A stretch of DNA of 64,000 bases, taken from assembly GCF_004123795.1 (NCBI RefSeq), contig NZ_MSSM01000015.1:1-64000 (forward strand), given 5' to 3'. Numbering within the stretch: position 1 is the stretch's first letter; every line of letters begins with the position of its first letter. Below are positions 34,203 through 44,718 of the stretch, in pieces. The position numbers and the translations under genes were made by a program. The notes below the pieces were generated by a model. The model did not search any database and was not told where the DNA came from. It saw only the letters and a program-made list of their open reading frames with translations. This stretch comes from Lacticaseibacillus chiayiensis. Lineage in GTDB: Bacteria; Bacillota; Bacilli; Lactobacillales; Lactobacillaceae.

Positions 34203-36590
34203 ATGAGCATGGATACAAAAGTAAAGACTGTTGATTACTCATCCAAGGAATACTTCGACCGAATGACAGAATACTGGCAAGCCGCTAATTATGTGTCGGT
34301 TGGTCAGCTTTATTTGAAGGACAATCCGTTGCTGGAACGGCCACTAAAGAGTGAAGATGTGAAGCCGCATCCGATCGGTCACTGGGGCACGATTGCCGGC
34401 CAGAACTTTATTTACACGCATTTGAACCGGGTCATTAATAAGTACGACCTCAACATGTTTTATATTGAGGGACCGGGTCATGGCGGTCAGGTGATGGTGT
34501 CCAATTCTTATCTGGACGGTTCATATTCAGAAATTTATCCGCGGATTTCACAGGATAAAGAAGGCATGAAGCGCCTGTTTACGCAATTCTCATGGCCAGG
34601 TGGCGTGGCGTCACATGCCAGCGCCCAGACACCAGGTTCGATTCATGAAGGCGGCGAGTTAGGCTATGCTTTGAGTCACGCGACCGGGGCAATCCTGGAT
34701 AACCCTGATGTTATTGCTGCAGTTGTCACCGGTGACGGCGAAACGGAAACCGGCCCATTAGCAGCATCATGGTTCAGCAATACCTTCATCAACCCGATCA
34801 GTGACGGCGCGATTTTGCCAATCGTGCATATGAACGGATTCAAGATTTCCAATCCGACCATCCTGTCCCGCAAGTCGGATGAAGATCTGACCAAGTACTT
34901 TGAAGGCATGGGTTGGAAGCCATATTTTGTTGAAGGCGACGATCCAACCAAGCTGAATCCGGAAATGGCCAAAGTCATGGATGAAGCGATTGAAACGATC
35001 AAGGCGATCCAAAAGCACGCTCGCGAAACCGGCGATACCACTATGCCGCATTGGCCAGTGATTATTTTCCGGTCACCAAAAGGCTGGACTGGCCCTAAGA
35101 GTTGGAACGGCGAACCGATTGAAGGCTCATTCCGTGCGCATCAAATTCCAATTCCGGTTGATGCTGAAGACATGGAACATGCGGATTCTTTGGCAGGCTG
35201 GTTGAAGTCGTATCAACCGGACAAACTATTTGACGAAAATGGCAAGCTGATTCCGGAATTAGCTGCCTTACCGCCAAAGGGTGACCAACGGATGGCTGCC
35301 AACCCGATTACCAATGGCGGCATTGATCCTAAGCCACTGGTTCTGCCGGATTATCGCAAGTATGCATTGGACAATAAAGAACACGGCAAGCAGATCAAGC
35401 AGGACATGATCGTTTGGTCGGATTATCTGCGTGATTTGATTAAATTGAATCCGCACAACTTCCGTATTTTTGGCCCTGATGAAACCATGAGTAACCGGCT
35501 TTACAGCTTGTTTGAAGTGACCAACCGGCAATGGCTGGAACCAATCAAGGAACCGGCTGACCAATATCTGGCGCCGGCTGGTCGAATCATTGATTCACAG
35601 CTATCCGAACATCAAGCAGAAGGCTTCAATGAAGGTTACACGTTGACTGGCCGTCATGGCTTGTTCACCAGTTATGAAGCCTTTCTGCGGGTTGTCGATT
35701 CCATGCTTACCCAGCACTTCAAGTGGATTCGCAAGGCCCATGAAGAACCATGGCACAAGGCTTACCCAAGTCTGAATGTGGTATCGACCTCAACCTCATT
35801 CCAGCAAGACCACAACGGATACACCCATCAGGATCCGGGTATTTTGACTCACATGGCGGAAAAGAAGCCTGAATATATCCGTGAATATCTGCCAGCTGAT
35901 GCGAATAGCCTGTTGGCGATCTCACCAAAACTGTTCAGCTCACAAAATACCGTCAATGTGCTGATCACGTCCAAGCAGCCGCGGCCGCAGTTCTACAGTA
36001 TCGATGAAGCGACCGTTTTGGCCAATGCCGGACTTAAGCGCATTGATTGGGCTTCCAACGATGACGGCGTTGAACCGGATGTCGTGATGGCTGCAGCAGG
36101 TACCGAACCGAATATGGAGAGCCTGGCAGCGATCAACTTATTGCATGATGCCTTCCCGGATTTGAAGATTCGTTTCATTAACGTTTTGGATCTTCTTAAG
36201 TTACGCAGTCCGGAAATTGATCCGCGTGGTTTAAGCGATGCCGAATTTAACAGTTACTTTACCACTGACAAGCCGATTCTCTTTGCTTATCACGGCTTTG
36301 AAGGCTTGATTCGCGACATCTTCTTCACTCGCCAGAATCGCAATGTGCTGATTCATGGTTATCGTGAAGAAGGCGACATTACGACACCGTTTGACATGCG
36401 GGTGCTGAACGAACTTGACCGCTTCCACTTAGCCAAGGATGTTATTCAGCATGTGCCAGCCTATGCCGAAAAAGCCGCAGCCTTCATTCAGAAGATGGAT
36501 GATACGTTGCAATACCACCATGACTTTATCCGTGCAAATGGGGAAGATATCCCTGAAGTGCAGGAGTGGACCTGGAAGCCGATTAAGTAA
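34203..36590 (+). CDS. xfp: Xylulose-5-phosphate/fructose-6-phosphate phosphoketolase
   Basis: A 795-aa thiamine-diphosphate enzyme that splits xylulose 5-phosphate (and often fructose 6-phosphate) with phosphate into acetyl phosphate and glyceraldehyde 3-phosphate (or erythrose 4-phosphate), the key step of heterolactic pentose use. The N-terminal [51 protein letters not shown] and the TPP motif [17 protein letters not shown] are all present, as is the C-terminal [13 protein letters not shown] block. The start is ATG 34203 or 34209. A TTATACT -10 lies about 20 bp upstream. Acetyl phosphate would feed ackA at 28.6 kb. Confidence 0.97.
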   Translation: MSMDTKVKTVDYSSKEYFDRMTEYWQAANYVSVGQLYLKDNPLLERPLKSEDVKPHPIGHWGTIAGQNFIYTHLNRVINKYDLNMFYIEGPGHGGQVMVSNSYLDGSYSEIYPRISQDKEGMKRLFTQFSWPGGVASHASAQTPGSIHEGGELGYALSHATGAILDNPDVIAAVVTGDGETETGPLAASWFSNTFINPISDGAILPIVHMNGFKISNPTILSRKSDEDLTKYFEGMGWKPYFVEGDDPTKLNPEMAKVMDEAIETIKAIQKHARETGDTTMPHWPVIIFRSPKGWTGPKSWNGEPIEGSFRAHQIPIPVDAEDMEHADSLAGWLKSYQPDKLFDENGKLIPELAALPPKGDQRMAANPITNGGIDPKPLVLPDYRKYALDNKEHGKQIKQDMIVWSDYLRDLIKLNPHNFRIFGPDETMSNRLYSLFEVTNRQWLEPIKEPADQYLAPAGRIIDSQLSEHQAEGFNEGYTLTGRHGLFTSYEAFLRVVDSMLTQHFKWIRKAHEEPWHKAYPSLNVVSTSTSFQQDHNGYTHQDPGILTHMAEKKPEYIREYLPADANSLLAISPKLFSSQNTVNVLITSKQPRPQFYSIDEATVLANAGLKRIDWASNDDGVEPDVVMAAAGTEPNMESLAAINLLHDAFPDLKIRFINVLDLLKLRSPEIDPRGLSDAEFNSYFTTDKPILFAYHGFEGLIRDIFFTRQNRNVLIHGYREEGDITTPFDMRVLNELDRFHLAKDVIQHVPAYAEKAAAFIQKMDDTLQYHHDFIRANGEDIPEVQEWTWKPIK

Positions 36591-36631
36591 CTAGGTATAA
36601 GCGTTGTTTGACGTTAAAAGATGAACATGCT

Positions 36632-36667
36632 AAAAATCGATCTCGAATTTTGGAGGTCGATTTTTTT
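36632..36667 (+). terminator. xfp terminator
   Basis: AAAATCGATCTC / GAGGTCGATTTTTTT stem-loop 40 bp after the stop. The remaining gap 36668-36918 is AT-rich and holds only the presumed oppA promoter region. Confidence 0.9.
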
Positions 36668-36918
36668 ATTTTGGTTAGAATTATGCTAAAAGTCAGACAT
36701 TGTGAATGGCAAAGTTTTGGGGTTAAACTGACATATTGTAACCGAATATGCTATTGATGTGTCAGCATTTATTCGACTGTGGCAGCTTCGAGTCAGACCG
36801 ATAAGTCATGAAAACGTCAAACAAATGGCAGAAAATTGTGTAATATCTGTAAAAAATCGCTTTACTTTCCCTAAAATCTAATATACCCTTAATGCAATAT
36901 CATTTTGGGGGTGAGTGG

Positions 36919-38538
36919 ATGAAAGTTAAGCGATTAGTTGCAGGAGCCATGATCTTTGCTTCAGCTGTTCTTTTGGCTGCGTGTGGCAGCAAGAGTAGCA
37001 GCTCAGACACTTTTAATCGAATGGAGAAAGACGTTATCTCTACGATGGACAATGCCCATATTACGGATGTTGTCAGTGGGCAGGCGGCAGTCGATACCGG
37101 CGATGGTTTGTACCGGTACAAGGGTAAGAAACTTCAGGCTGCGGTTGCGACCAAAGTGGTGAAGCCGACTAACAACGGTCTGACGTATACGTTTAATTTA
37201 CGTAAGACCAAGTGGAGTAACGGCGATCCGGTGACAGCCAAGGACTTTGTGTTTGCTTGGCGACGGGCGACCGATCCTAAGACCAAGTCGGAATATGCCT
37301 ATCTGTTCTCAGGCATTAAAAACGCCGATGACATCACGGCTGGCAAAAAAGCACCTTCAACGCTTGGCGTCAAAGCGGAAGGTAATTACAAGCTCGTTGT
37401 CACCTTGGAGCATCCTGTGCCTTACTTCGGCACGATGATGGTCAACCCGGTCTTCTTCCCCTTGAATCAAAAGACAGTCGAAAAGTATGGCAAGAAGTTC
37501 GGGACCCAAAGCAAGTATCTGGTTTTCAACGGGCCATTCAAGTTAACCAACTGGAACGGTACCGGCAATTCATGGGATGAAGTGAAGAACGATTCTTACT
37601 GGAATGCCAAACAAGTTAAGTTAAAGAAGATTCACGTGCAGGTGGTTAAGGATTCCAACACCGCGGCTAACCTTTACTCAACCAAGAAGCTTGACGATGC
37701 TGTTTTGACCGGTGAAATTGCCAAGCAGCATAAGAAGGATAAGGATTATGTCGGCGATAAACAAGGCCGTACCACTTACTTGGATATGAACGAGGAAAAG
37801 GTTCCTGATTTCAAGAACGTGAAATTGCGTCAGGCGGTTTCCATGGCCATTAATCGTAAAGAGTTGGCAGATAAAGTGATCGGTGATGGCTCATTCGGTA
37901 TCCCGACGATCACGCCGGAAAACTCAGGCAGCAATCCGAAGACCGGTGAAGACTTTGCCAAGGCTGCAGCTAAAGAATCCGCAACCGTTCAGAAGTATGA
38001 TCTCAAACAAGCCAAGAAGCTATGGGCTGAAGGCTTGAAAGAAGTCGGTAAAACCGGTGAACAAGTCACACTGACGACAGATGACACAGATGTTGCCAAG
38101 AAGACTGGCGAATACCTGCAATCAGCTTTGGAACAATTGCCAGGTATGAAGGTCTCGATTTCTTCCGTTCCGTTCAAGACCCGAATCCAACGCTCACTGG
38201 ATGGCAGCGCACAGTTCATCCTCTCCGGCTGGCAAGGCGACTTCCCGGATCCGATTTCCTTCCTGGATCTTTACTCAACCGGGAACACCTATAACTTCAG
38301 CCACTGGTCCAACAAGCAGTATGATGACCTGCTCAAGGCTTCCAAGACGACTGATGCGAACAATGAGACCAAGCGCTATGATGATCTCCTGAAGGCGCAG
38401 GTCATGCTTTCCAAAGAAGCTCCTGTTGCAACACTGTATCAAACCGTCCAAGGACACTTACGCAATCCGAAGCTGAAAGGCGAAACCTTCAGTCCGGCCA
38501 ACATGTATAACTTTGTTGGGGCGTATATGACGAAGTAG
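36919..38538 (+). CDS. Oligopeptide ABC transporter substrate-binding lipoprotein (OppA family)
   Basis: A 539-aa SBP_bac_5 lipoprotein with a lipobox LLAAC (Cys22) after a short signal. The family fold shows in NNGLTYTFNLRKTKWSNGDPVTAKDFVFAWRRATDPKT-type segments and the C-terminal GWQGDFPDPISFLDLY. It captures oligopeptides outside the membrane for an Opp permease. No opp permease genes lie nearby, so it is an orphan receptor that must share a transporter. ATG 36919 follows GGGGGTGAGTGG. Confidence 0.93.
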   Translation: MKVKRLVAGAMIFASAVLLAACGSKSSSSDTFNRMEKDVISTMDNAHITDVVSGQAAVDTGDGLYRYKGKKLQAAVATKVVKPTNNGLTYTFNLRKTKWSNGDPVTAKDFVFAWRRATDPKTKSEYAYLFSGIKNADDITAGKKAPSTLGVKAEGNYKLVVTLEHPVPYFGTMMVNPVFFPLNQKTVEKYGKKFGTQSKYLVFNGPFKLTNWNGTGNSWDEVKNDSYWNAKQVKLKKIHVQVVKDSNTAANLYSTKKLDDAVLTGEIAKQHKKDKDYVGDKQGRTTYLDMNEEKVPDFKNVKLRQAVSMAINRKELADKVIGDGSFGIPTITPENSGSNPKTGEDFAKAAAKESATVQKYDLKQAKKLWAEGLKEVGKTGEQVTLTTDDTDVAKKTGEYLQSALEQLPGMKVSISSVPFKTRIQRSLDGSAQFILSGWQGDFPDPISFLDLYSTGNTYNFSHWSNKQYDDLLKASKTTDANNETKRYDDLLKAQVMLSKEAPVATLYQTVQGHLRNPKLKGETFSPANMYNFVGAYMTK

Positions 38539-38644
38539 TTTCAACATTTTTGATCAAAACGTTTCCGTTTGTGGTTAATAGCCGTAAACAGGAACGTTTT
38601 GTTTGTGTTTGTTAACATTGATGGCCACAGAAGAAGGTGATAGT

Positions 38645-39112
38645 TTGGTTCAAGAAAAGGACGATCTTCGGTTTCAACTAAACCCCCATGCCAAGTATGA
38701 TGTCCGGGCTGCGGTTTTATTAATTCACGACGATCAGATTTTGGTGACGCTTGAAGCGACGAGCGGTTTTGCGATTGTCCCCGGTGGTGCCGTGAAATTT
38801 GGCGAGACAGTTGCAGAGGCTGCTGTTCGCGAAGTTTATGAGGAGTTGCGGCTGAAAGATGTGCAACCGTCTCTGGTGGGTGTACTTGAATCATTTTGGG
38901 AACAACCAGAGCAAACTTATCAGCAGTTAATTCTGGTGCATCGACTTGAATTGTCGTCAATACAGGCTGATGCCATTGTTTGGCAGGGAGGTTTACAGGG
39001 CCAGTGGCTGTCATTCTCAGAGGCGTCTAAGCGATTGCGACCGCGTGCTTTGGCTCAGTTTCTGCGTTCCGGTGAGACGTTTTTGCATCTGGTTGACCAT
39101 CATGGAGAATGA
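38645..39112 (+). CDS. NUDIX hydrolase
   Basis: A 155-aa pyrophosphohydrolase. The Nudix box is GGAVKFGETVAEAAVREVYEELRL, fitting Gx5Ex7REUxEE with Arg in place of the late Gly. The substrate cannot be predicted. TTG 38645 is chosen because AAGGTGATAG stands before it; ATG 38621 lacks a ribosome site. The gene lies 107 bp after the OppA gene's stop and has no clear terminator, only a 13-bp palindrome right at its end. Confidence 0.85.
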   Translation: MVQEKDDLRFQLNPHAKYDVRAAVLLIHDDQILVTLEATSGFAIVPGGAVKFGETVAEAAVREVYEELRLKDVQPSLVGVLESFWEQPEQTYQQLILVHRLELSSIQADAIVWQGGLQGQWLSFSEASKRLRPRALAQFLRSGETFLHLVDHHGE

Positions 39113-39266
39113 CACTGTGTCACTGTTCTTGTGGAATATGCTTCACCGGCCAGCTTTATAAGCAGCATCAATTATAAAATATCTAATTAGAGGTACTTAC
39201 TTTGCCTTTACCTGCTAACCTTGATACGCTAAAGGTAGGCTACAGCCGGAAGGGAGTTGCATTTTT

Positions 39267-40400
39267 ATGGATATAACGACTAGACCGACTTTGCAGCAGT
39301 TTTTAGCAGACACGAAGCAAGGCCCTTATGTATCACTGTATCTATCTTGGCCGGACAACACACCGGTTGAGGAGTTGCGGATTCGGTTCAAGAATATGAT
39401 GAAACATGTCAAAGCGGTGATGGGCGAAACCTATCCGAAGACGGATTTTGCGCCGTATGCTGTTGAGCTTGAACCGTATGAGCAGGATCCGATGTTTTGG
39501 CAGGCGTGCGAGACGAATGGCATTGGTGTGCTGACAAATGGTGCGCAGACGTATGTGACCCCAATGTATGAAAACGTTGATGAAGTGGCCATGGTGACCG
39601 AGTTGCCGCAAATTCTGCCATTGGTGCTGGATGAAGCCACGGCGACGGATTTTGATATTCTGGCGCTTAACGCCGATAGTATCAAGCTTTACCATAACCG
39701 TGGCCATCAGGTGAAAGCAGTGACTCTGCCAGATGACGCGCCTCAGACATTGACGGGGACGCTGGGCACCGAAATTCGTGGCGGCGAGTTGAACAGCGTG
39801 CCTCAAGGTGGCGGCCATGTGACGTACCACGGCCATAATGACAAGTCCGCAGAAAAGGCCAGCGATCAACGCCGCTTTTATCAGGCAGTTGATCAGTATT
39901 TGGTCGCGCATTATAGCAATCCGAACAAAATGCCACTGGCACTGATGGGGTTGGCCGAAAATGTGGCGGTTTTTCGGGAAATTTCCAAGAACCATCATTT
40001 GTTGCCGAAGCTTGCAGTGATGAAAAGTCCGGCAACACTTGATTTTGTCGAATTGGACGATCTGCTGGCACCAATCCGCGAAACACTACGCGATCGGCGA
40101 CGTCAGCGCTTTGCGGCGATCATCGAAAAAGCCCGCAGCAATGACAGCTACACTGAAGAACTGACCACCATTGTCACGGCAGCATTGCGTGGCCAACTTG
40201 CCATGTTGTTTGTTCAAGCGGGCGCCCGGATTCATGCCCGGCTTGATGGCGAGCAAATCGAGCATGAATCCAAGGTTGCTCAGCATGCCAACTTGTTAAA
40301 CACATTGGCAGATATCGTGTTAGGCCGTGGCGGGCAGGTCGTGGTATTGCCAGAGGAACAACTACCGGCTAAAGTCGGGGCAATAATGCGTTACGCTTGA
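39267..40400 (+). CDS. Bacterial archaeo-eukaryotic release factor-like protein (baeRF)
   Basis: The 377-aa protein resembles the bacterial eRF1-like (baeRF) family: an N-terminal mixed domain (VSLYLSWPDNTPVEELRIRFKNMM), a middle RNase H-like domain ending in the HGHNDKSAEKASDQRRFYQAVDQYL linker, and a C-terminal L7Ae-like domain (about 255-377, GQLAMLFVQAGARIHARLD). Such proteins are proposed to act on ribosomes, but no role is established here. ATG 39267 follows GGAAGGGAGTTGC. Monocistronic. Confidence 0.75.
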   Translation: MDITTRPTLQQFLADTKQGPYVSLYLSWPDNTPVEELRIRFKNMMKHVKAVMGETYPKTDFAPYAVELEPYEQDPMFWQACETNGIGVLTNGAQTYVTPMYENVDEVAMVTELPQILPLVLDEATATDFDILALNADSIKLYHNRGHQVKAVTLPDDAPQTLTGTLGTEIRGGELNSVPQGGGHVTYHGHNDKSAEKASDQRRFYQAVDQYLVAHYSNPNKMPLALMGLAENVAVFREISKNHHLLPKLAVMKSPATLDFVELDDLLAPIRETLRDRRRQRFAAIIEKARSNDSYTEELTTIVTAALRGQLAMLFVQAGARIHARLDGEQIEHESKVAQHANLLNTLADIVLGRGGQVVVLPEEQLPAKVGAIMRYA

Positions 40401-40432
40401 GTTTGTTTCGGGAGATATTATCGACAGTTGTT

Positions 40433-40478
40433 AAAAAGGCAAGTGAATCCTTGTAATTATGGGATTTACCTGCCTTTT
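40433..40478. terminator. Bidirectional terminator
   Basis: AAAAGGCA..TGAATCC / GGGATT..TGCCTTTT stem between convergent genes. Confidence 0.85.
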
Positions 40479-40541
40479 GATTGTTTATAGATAGCTAGCT
40501 TAGGGTGCTTTTCAAGTGGTGACCGTCGTTTTCGCCTGTAT

Positions 40542-42392
40542 TCACGAACCTGCGCCACCCAAAACAGCTTTCACAATCTGCTCCGCGGTTTTCAAACTCA
40601 CATCATTGACAAGCGGTCGCGGGCTAGCGGTAGTGAGCCAGTGGACGCCTTCCGTTGGTACGCCCCAGAAGAAGAGACCAGCTTGCGGTTGCTCATTGGC
40701 GTCAAGCAGCTGTTGAGTTCGGCGGTCGACGGCAATGGCGCCTGACTGGAAACGTTTATCGGCATTGAGTTGCAGTTCATAAGGATGCGCATAGCCGTCA
40801 TGCAACAATTGCTGTACCAGCGGATCCTGTGCAGTTGGTGCATTGACGGCCGGCACCCGCGCTTCTAGTAAAGTTTTGGCTTGAAGCGAGAACTTTGGAT
40901 CACTTGGCGTTTTCAAAAGGAACTGGCCGTCGATACCTTTAATTTGCATGCCCGGTGGTAAAATCGTGACGATACCTGCACCGATTAACGCCTGCAATTG
41001 GTCGATCCGTATAGCAGGCGGGCCGATTGAAAGAAAGTCATTCAGCGAGTTGAACCAGCGCAAAAAGAAGTCGAGATACTGATCCTGACTAAAGAGGCCG
41101 CGTTCGACAAATTGGCGAATGGGATCGCGCATGTCACGTAAGACTTCCAGTGCACTAGTTAGCGGGCCAGTTTTCGTGCCACGCATCGCCTCGCGGGCAT
41201 CTTGCCGGAGATAATGGCGCATGAAATCTTGGTATGGCTGGCCACTGGGATGTGTTTTGGTTGGATCGGCGAGTGCATCCCAATCGAGGCGATCCTTGGC
41301 GGCGATGGGCAAAGCACCTAGAGTGGCAACCGGATCAGCAAGAAAGTTGCGTTCAAACGCTGCCTCGTCTATGTCAGGGTAACGCTGCGGCAACAAAAGC
41401 CGATAATAAATCAACTCGGCTTCGTGTTTTAGGGCATCCCAGAACGTCTGCCCGCTGACCTCGCCGCGCGCTTGCCAGGCATTGATTTGCTCAGGCGTCA
41501 AAAATTGCGGCGCCCATTCCTCGCCCGGTCCTTTTTGATTGTGGCCCTTAGCGCGATATGGAAAACCGCGCCGCGACCCAGCGAAGATGTGCGGCTCGCG
41601 ACCACTCGGATGATAGGCGAGCAAGCCATCTGCTGTTTTCTGGAACCGCCCGCCGCGACCTTCTGTTAACCGACTCACTAAATCAAAGAAACTCAAGCCG
41701 AGTCCCCGAACGATGACCGGAGCTTGAGGTTCGATGTTACTGAGGTCGCCTTCTTCCGGGAAGCCAGGCTCCAGATAAAATAGTTTGTGCGCTTTGGCAT
41801 AGTCGTGTAAGGCTTTTTGATCACGCGTTAATGAGTTTTTGAGATTTCCCAGTGCCATGACAACTTGCTCAGTTTGCCAGCTTTCCTGATCGGTTGTGAT
41901 GGTAAATCCGGGATCTTTTTGATCTAAACGGGTCACCGTTTGTTGTTTGTAAGTGATGGTATTTTGGCCGGCGTGCGCTTTTAGCCGATCATAGAACCAC
42001 TGCTGATAGACGCCGTAAAGTGCGCGGGAGGCGTAACTGTTGGGGCCGAGACTTGCAGCTTGGCGCAGGAGGATCGCCCGATTATCAAATTCAGAGTGTG
42101 CGTCCAGATAACCTGCCGCTACCGTGAGTGCCCAAGTGCTTAAGTCAGGTCCGGCAATAAATGGCCCAACATCAGTGACGCTCTGATCTGTAAATAAGGT
42201 GATTTGCGAAGCGGCGGTATTCATAATTAAATTAGGATCCTGATCGATTTTCCATACCCGACCGCCGATTGGATAAGGATCAACCAGTACGATGTTAAGC
42301 CGGCGCTTGGGGTAGCGGGTCGGTTGCCAACTAAGAAGCCGACTTAAAAGCAACAAGCCACGCGGTCCGGCACCGATAAGTGTGATGTGCAT
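40542..42392 (-). CDS. FAD/NAD(P)-binding protein (PF13454-type)
   Basis: A 616-aa flavoprotein with an N-terminal dinucleotide fold IGAGPRG (residues 6-12), DPYPIGGRVW, the INMTAASQ-like NTAASQITLFTD block and the second-site RGLGLSFFDLVSRLTEGRGG. Related lactobacillary proteins are annotated as FAD/NAD(P)-binding with no known substrate, but the architecture resembles monooxygenases and N-hydroxylating enzymes. ATG follows AAAGGGAGTTTAAT. It stands alone, divergent from the NADH oxidase gene. Confidence 0.85.
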   Translation of the reverse strand: MHITLIGAGPRGLLLLSRLLSWQPTRYPKRRLNIVLVDPYPIGGRVWKIDQDPNLIMNTAASQITLFTDQSVTDVGPFIAGPDLSTWALTVAAGYLDAHSEFDNRAILLRQAASLGPNSYASRALYGVYQQWFYDRLKAHAGQNTITYKQQTVTRLDQKDPGFTITTDQESWQTEQVVMALGNLKNSLTRDQKALHDYAKAHKLFYLEPGFPEEGDLSNIEPQAPVIVRGLGLSFFDLVSRLTEGRGGRFQKTADGLLAYHPSGREPHIFAGSRRGFPYRAKGHNQKGPGEEWAPQFLTPEQINAWQARGEVSGQTFWDALKHEAELIYYRLLLPQRYPDIDEAAFERNFLADPVATLGALPIAAKDRLDWDALADPTKTHPSGQPYQDFMRHYLRQDAREAMRGTKTGPLTSALEVLRDMRDPIRQFVERGLFSQDQYLDFFLRWFNSLNDFLSIGPPAIRIDQLQALIGAGIVTILPPGMQIKGIDGQFLLKTPSDPKFSLQAKTLLEARVPAVNAPTAQDPLVQQLLHDGYAHPYELQLNADKRFQSGAIAVDRRTQQLLDANEQPQAGLFFWGVPTEGVHWLTTASPRPLVNDVSLKTAEQIVKAVLGGAGS

Positions 42393-42536
42393 ATTAAACT
42401 CCCTTTATGAATTGATCGATGAAGAAGTAACATAGCTATTATACTTGGAAGCGTCCCAAAGCCGTTAGCGACTTGCTTTAGGTTTCGTCCTTTTCGTGTC
42501 ATAATGTTTGTATTAATAATCTAGAAGGGCAGGCAG

Positions 42537-43898
42537 ATGCTGATGAAAGTTGTCGTTGTGGGCTGTACGCATGCAGGAACTGCGGCAGTGCGCGAACTTT
42601 TAACGAGACATCCGGAAACGGAAGTGGATATTTTTGAACGTCGCGAAGACATCTCATTTCTTTCTTGTGGCATTGCTTTGTACCTTGAAGGAACAGTTGG
42701 ACGGCTGGAAGATATGTTTTATGCTACCCCTGCTTCGCTTGAAGCGCTTGGAACCAAGGTGCACGTCCATTTGAATCATGATGTTTTATCGATTGATGCG
42801 GCTGATCATCGGATCGTGGCCGAGGATCTGGCGACCGGCCAGCAGCAACATTATCAGTACGACAAGCTCATTATGACGACGGGCAGTTATCCGGTGATCC
42901 CGCCGATTTCCGGTGTCAGTATTCCGCGCGTCTTGATGTGCAAAAGTTATGATGATGCTCGCAAGATCAAAGAGAGTGCCAAAGATGCCGGCAAAATTGC
43001 TATTGTTGGCGGAGGGTATATCGGCGTTGAACTGGCGGAGGCATATAGCCGCAACCACAAACAGGTCATTTTGATAAATGGCGTGTCGCCGTTGTTGAGC
43101 CACTATGTTGACTTGCCACTCAGCAGGGAAATTGCCGCTGTGTTGACGAAGCATGGTGTTGAGCTCAAGACCAACACGATTGCCAGACATTTTGACAGTG
43201 ATGAAAAGCATGTCTTCATTCAAACAGATCAAGGCGAAATTCAGGCCGATTTGGCGGTGGTCTGTGTCGGTTTTCGTCCGATGACCGAATTGCTGGTCGG
43301 ACAGGTTAAGATGAATCCGGATGGTGCGATTCATGTGAATGATTATATGCAAACCAGCAATCCGGATATTTATGCTGCTGGTGATGCCGTTGCCGTTCAT
43401 TTCAACCCAACTGGTAAAGATGCCTATGCGCCCTTAGCGACGAACGCCATTCGTCAAGGAAAAATGGCCGGTGCCAATATTTTTGGCCAGAATATCAAAT
43501 ATATGGGCACACAGGCGACCAGTGCGTTAAAATTGTATGATCATAGTCTGGCGGTTACCGGACTCACACTTGCCCACGCCAAGCGCAATCATCTGCCGGC
43601 AGCCAGTGTGACCATGACAGATGATTTTCGGCCGCCATTCATGCCGCATACGGTCAAGATTACGATGGTACTCGTCTATGATACCCGTGACCGCCGGATT
43701 CTGGGGGCGCAGTTTTATAGTCAATATGACATTACCAATGCAGCGAATCTGATTTCAGTCATGATTCAGAATCACAATACGATTGATCAGCTGGCTTATG
43801 TCGATATGTTGTTTAATCCGAATTATGATAAACCATGGCATTATCTCAATTTAATAGGTCAGTTAGCAGTGATGCAGGCAGATAACGCAAAGTTGTAG
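42537..43898 (+). CDS. nox: NADH oxidase / CoA-disulfide reductase-family flavoenzyme
   Basis: A 453-aa pyridine nucleotide-disulfide oxidoreductase of the single-cysteine (Nox/Npr/Cdr) branch: FAD fold VVVGCTHAGTAA at the N-terminus, redox Cys in SFLSCGIALYLEG (about Cys44), the NAD fold IAIVGGGYIGVELAE and the FAD-closing NPDIYAAGDAVAV. In lactobacilli such enzymes mostly reduce O2 to water with NADH. ATG 42537 has AGAAGGG at good spacing; Met3 is the alternative. It is followed 10 bp later by a membrane-protein gene, with which it likely forms an operon. Confidence 0.9.
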   Translation: MLMKVVVVGCTHAGTAAVRELLTRHPETEVDIFERREDISFLSCGIALYLEGTVGRLEDMFYATPASLEALGTKVHVHLNHDVLSIDAADHRIVAEDLATGQQQHYQYDKLIMTTGSYPVIPPISGVSIPRVLMCKSYDDARKIKESAKDAGKIAIVGGGYIGVELAEAYSRNHKQVILINGVSPLLSHYVDLPLSREIAAVLTKHGVELKTNTIARHFDSDEKHVFIQTDQGEIQADLAVVCVGFRPMTELLVGQVKMNPDGAIHVNDYMQTSNPDIYAAGDAVAVHFNPTGKDAYAPLATNAIRQGKMAGANIFGQNIKYMGTQATSALKLYDHSLAVTGLTLAHAKRNHLPAASVTMTDDFRPPFMPHTVKITMVLVYDTRDRRILGAQFYSQYDITNAANLISVMIQNHNTIDQLAYVDMLFNPNYDKPWHYLNLIGQLAVMQADNAKL

Positions 43899-43908
43899 GG
43901 GGAAAATT

Positions 43909-44541
43909 ATGAACGCGTGGAATCTTATCGGACTGTTAGCTTGGGCGATCTTAATTGCCTACTTCATCTTCATCGTCTGGCACATTCGCCGGCGACATAT
44001 TAAAGCGATCGTCAAATCTGGTCGCCAAGTGTCAGTCTCCGTTGTGCTGATTGATCTTGCGGAAGTAGTCGTGCTATTTCTGGCGACGGCTGGATTAGTA
44101 TGGGCAAGTTGGTTGCGTCCTATCAATTATCGCGATAGTCACGCCGTCACCATCAGTCATAGCGCTCAACCGCTGATTTTACAAACCGGCGACGAGCATT
44201 CCTACTACGTTCGTGTCCACACAGGTAACGGTAAAAATCCGATCCTGTACTACACTTACTGGACGGAAGGCGCGAAGTATGAAAACAACAGTCATAACGC
44301 GGAAGTCAGCTCAGGCGCTCAGCCTCTAACACCACGAGCTGCTGCCTATCCGTGGTCGAAAAAGTATTTGAAGCGACTTGACCAAACTGCGGACCGAGCC
44401 TATGTGGCAACAGTGACGGCACGTTACCAACCGGGATTCTTGAACGGCTTGGGTATGCACGTGGGTCACATCGCAGATCGCTTCTCGATTCTGCGGGTTC
44501 CAAATGAGACGTTTGTCGAAATTGATCCGGTTGAGGATTGA
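43909..44541 (+). CDS. Membrane-anchored protein of unknown function (LVIS_2131-like)
   Basis: A 210-aa protein with two N-terminal membrane helices (about 5-25 and 46-66) and a ~140-residue extracytoplasmic beta-rich domain (SAQPLILQTGDEHSYYVRVHTG). It resembles what I recall as the LVIS_2131 family, found in lactobacilli with no known role. ATG follows AGGGGGAAAATT, 10 bp after nox. Confidence 0.75.
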   Translation: MNAWNLIGLLAWAILIAYFIFIVWHIRRRHIKAIVKSGRQVSVSVVLIDLAEVVVLFLATAGLVWASWLRPINYRDSHAVTISHSAQPLILQTGDEHSYYVRVHTGNGKNPILYYTYWTEGAKYENNSHNAEVSSGAQPLTPRAAAYPWSKKYLKRLDQTADRAYVATVTARYQPGFLNGLGMHVGHIADRFSILRVPNETFVEIDPVED

Positions 44542-44558
44542 TGCGGCGAGAAACCATT

Positions 44559-44597
44559 AAATCGTTTGACGCGAGTAAATGCGTCAAGCGATTTTTT
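44559..44597 (+). terminator. Terminator of the nox operon
   Basis: AAATCGTTTGACGC / GCGTCAAGCGATTTTTT stem with one mismatch. Confidence 0.88.
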
Positions 44598-44718
44598 GTC
44601 TTTTAAATTGGCTTGACTAAAAATCGACTAAACATGGTGCTTAAGTGAATGGCCTAGCCGCCTTTACATGGTATGATGAAGCCATTCACAACACGGCCAA
44701 AAGAAAGAGGTGATGGGA

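Noticed and set aside
39342-39998. 218-codon minus-strand frame opposite the baeRF gene
   Set aside because: Composition is that of a reverse-frame shadow (His/Arg/Ile-rich) and the plus-strand gene has a clear start and family.
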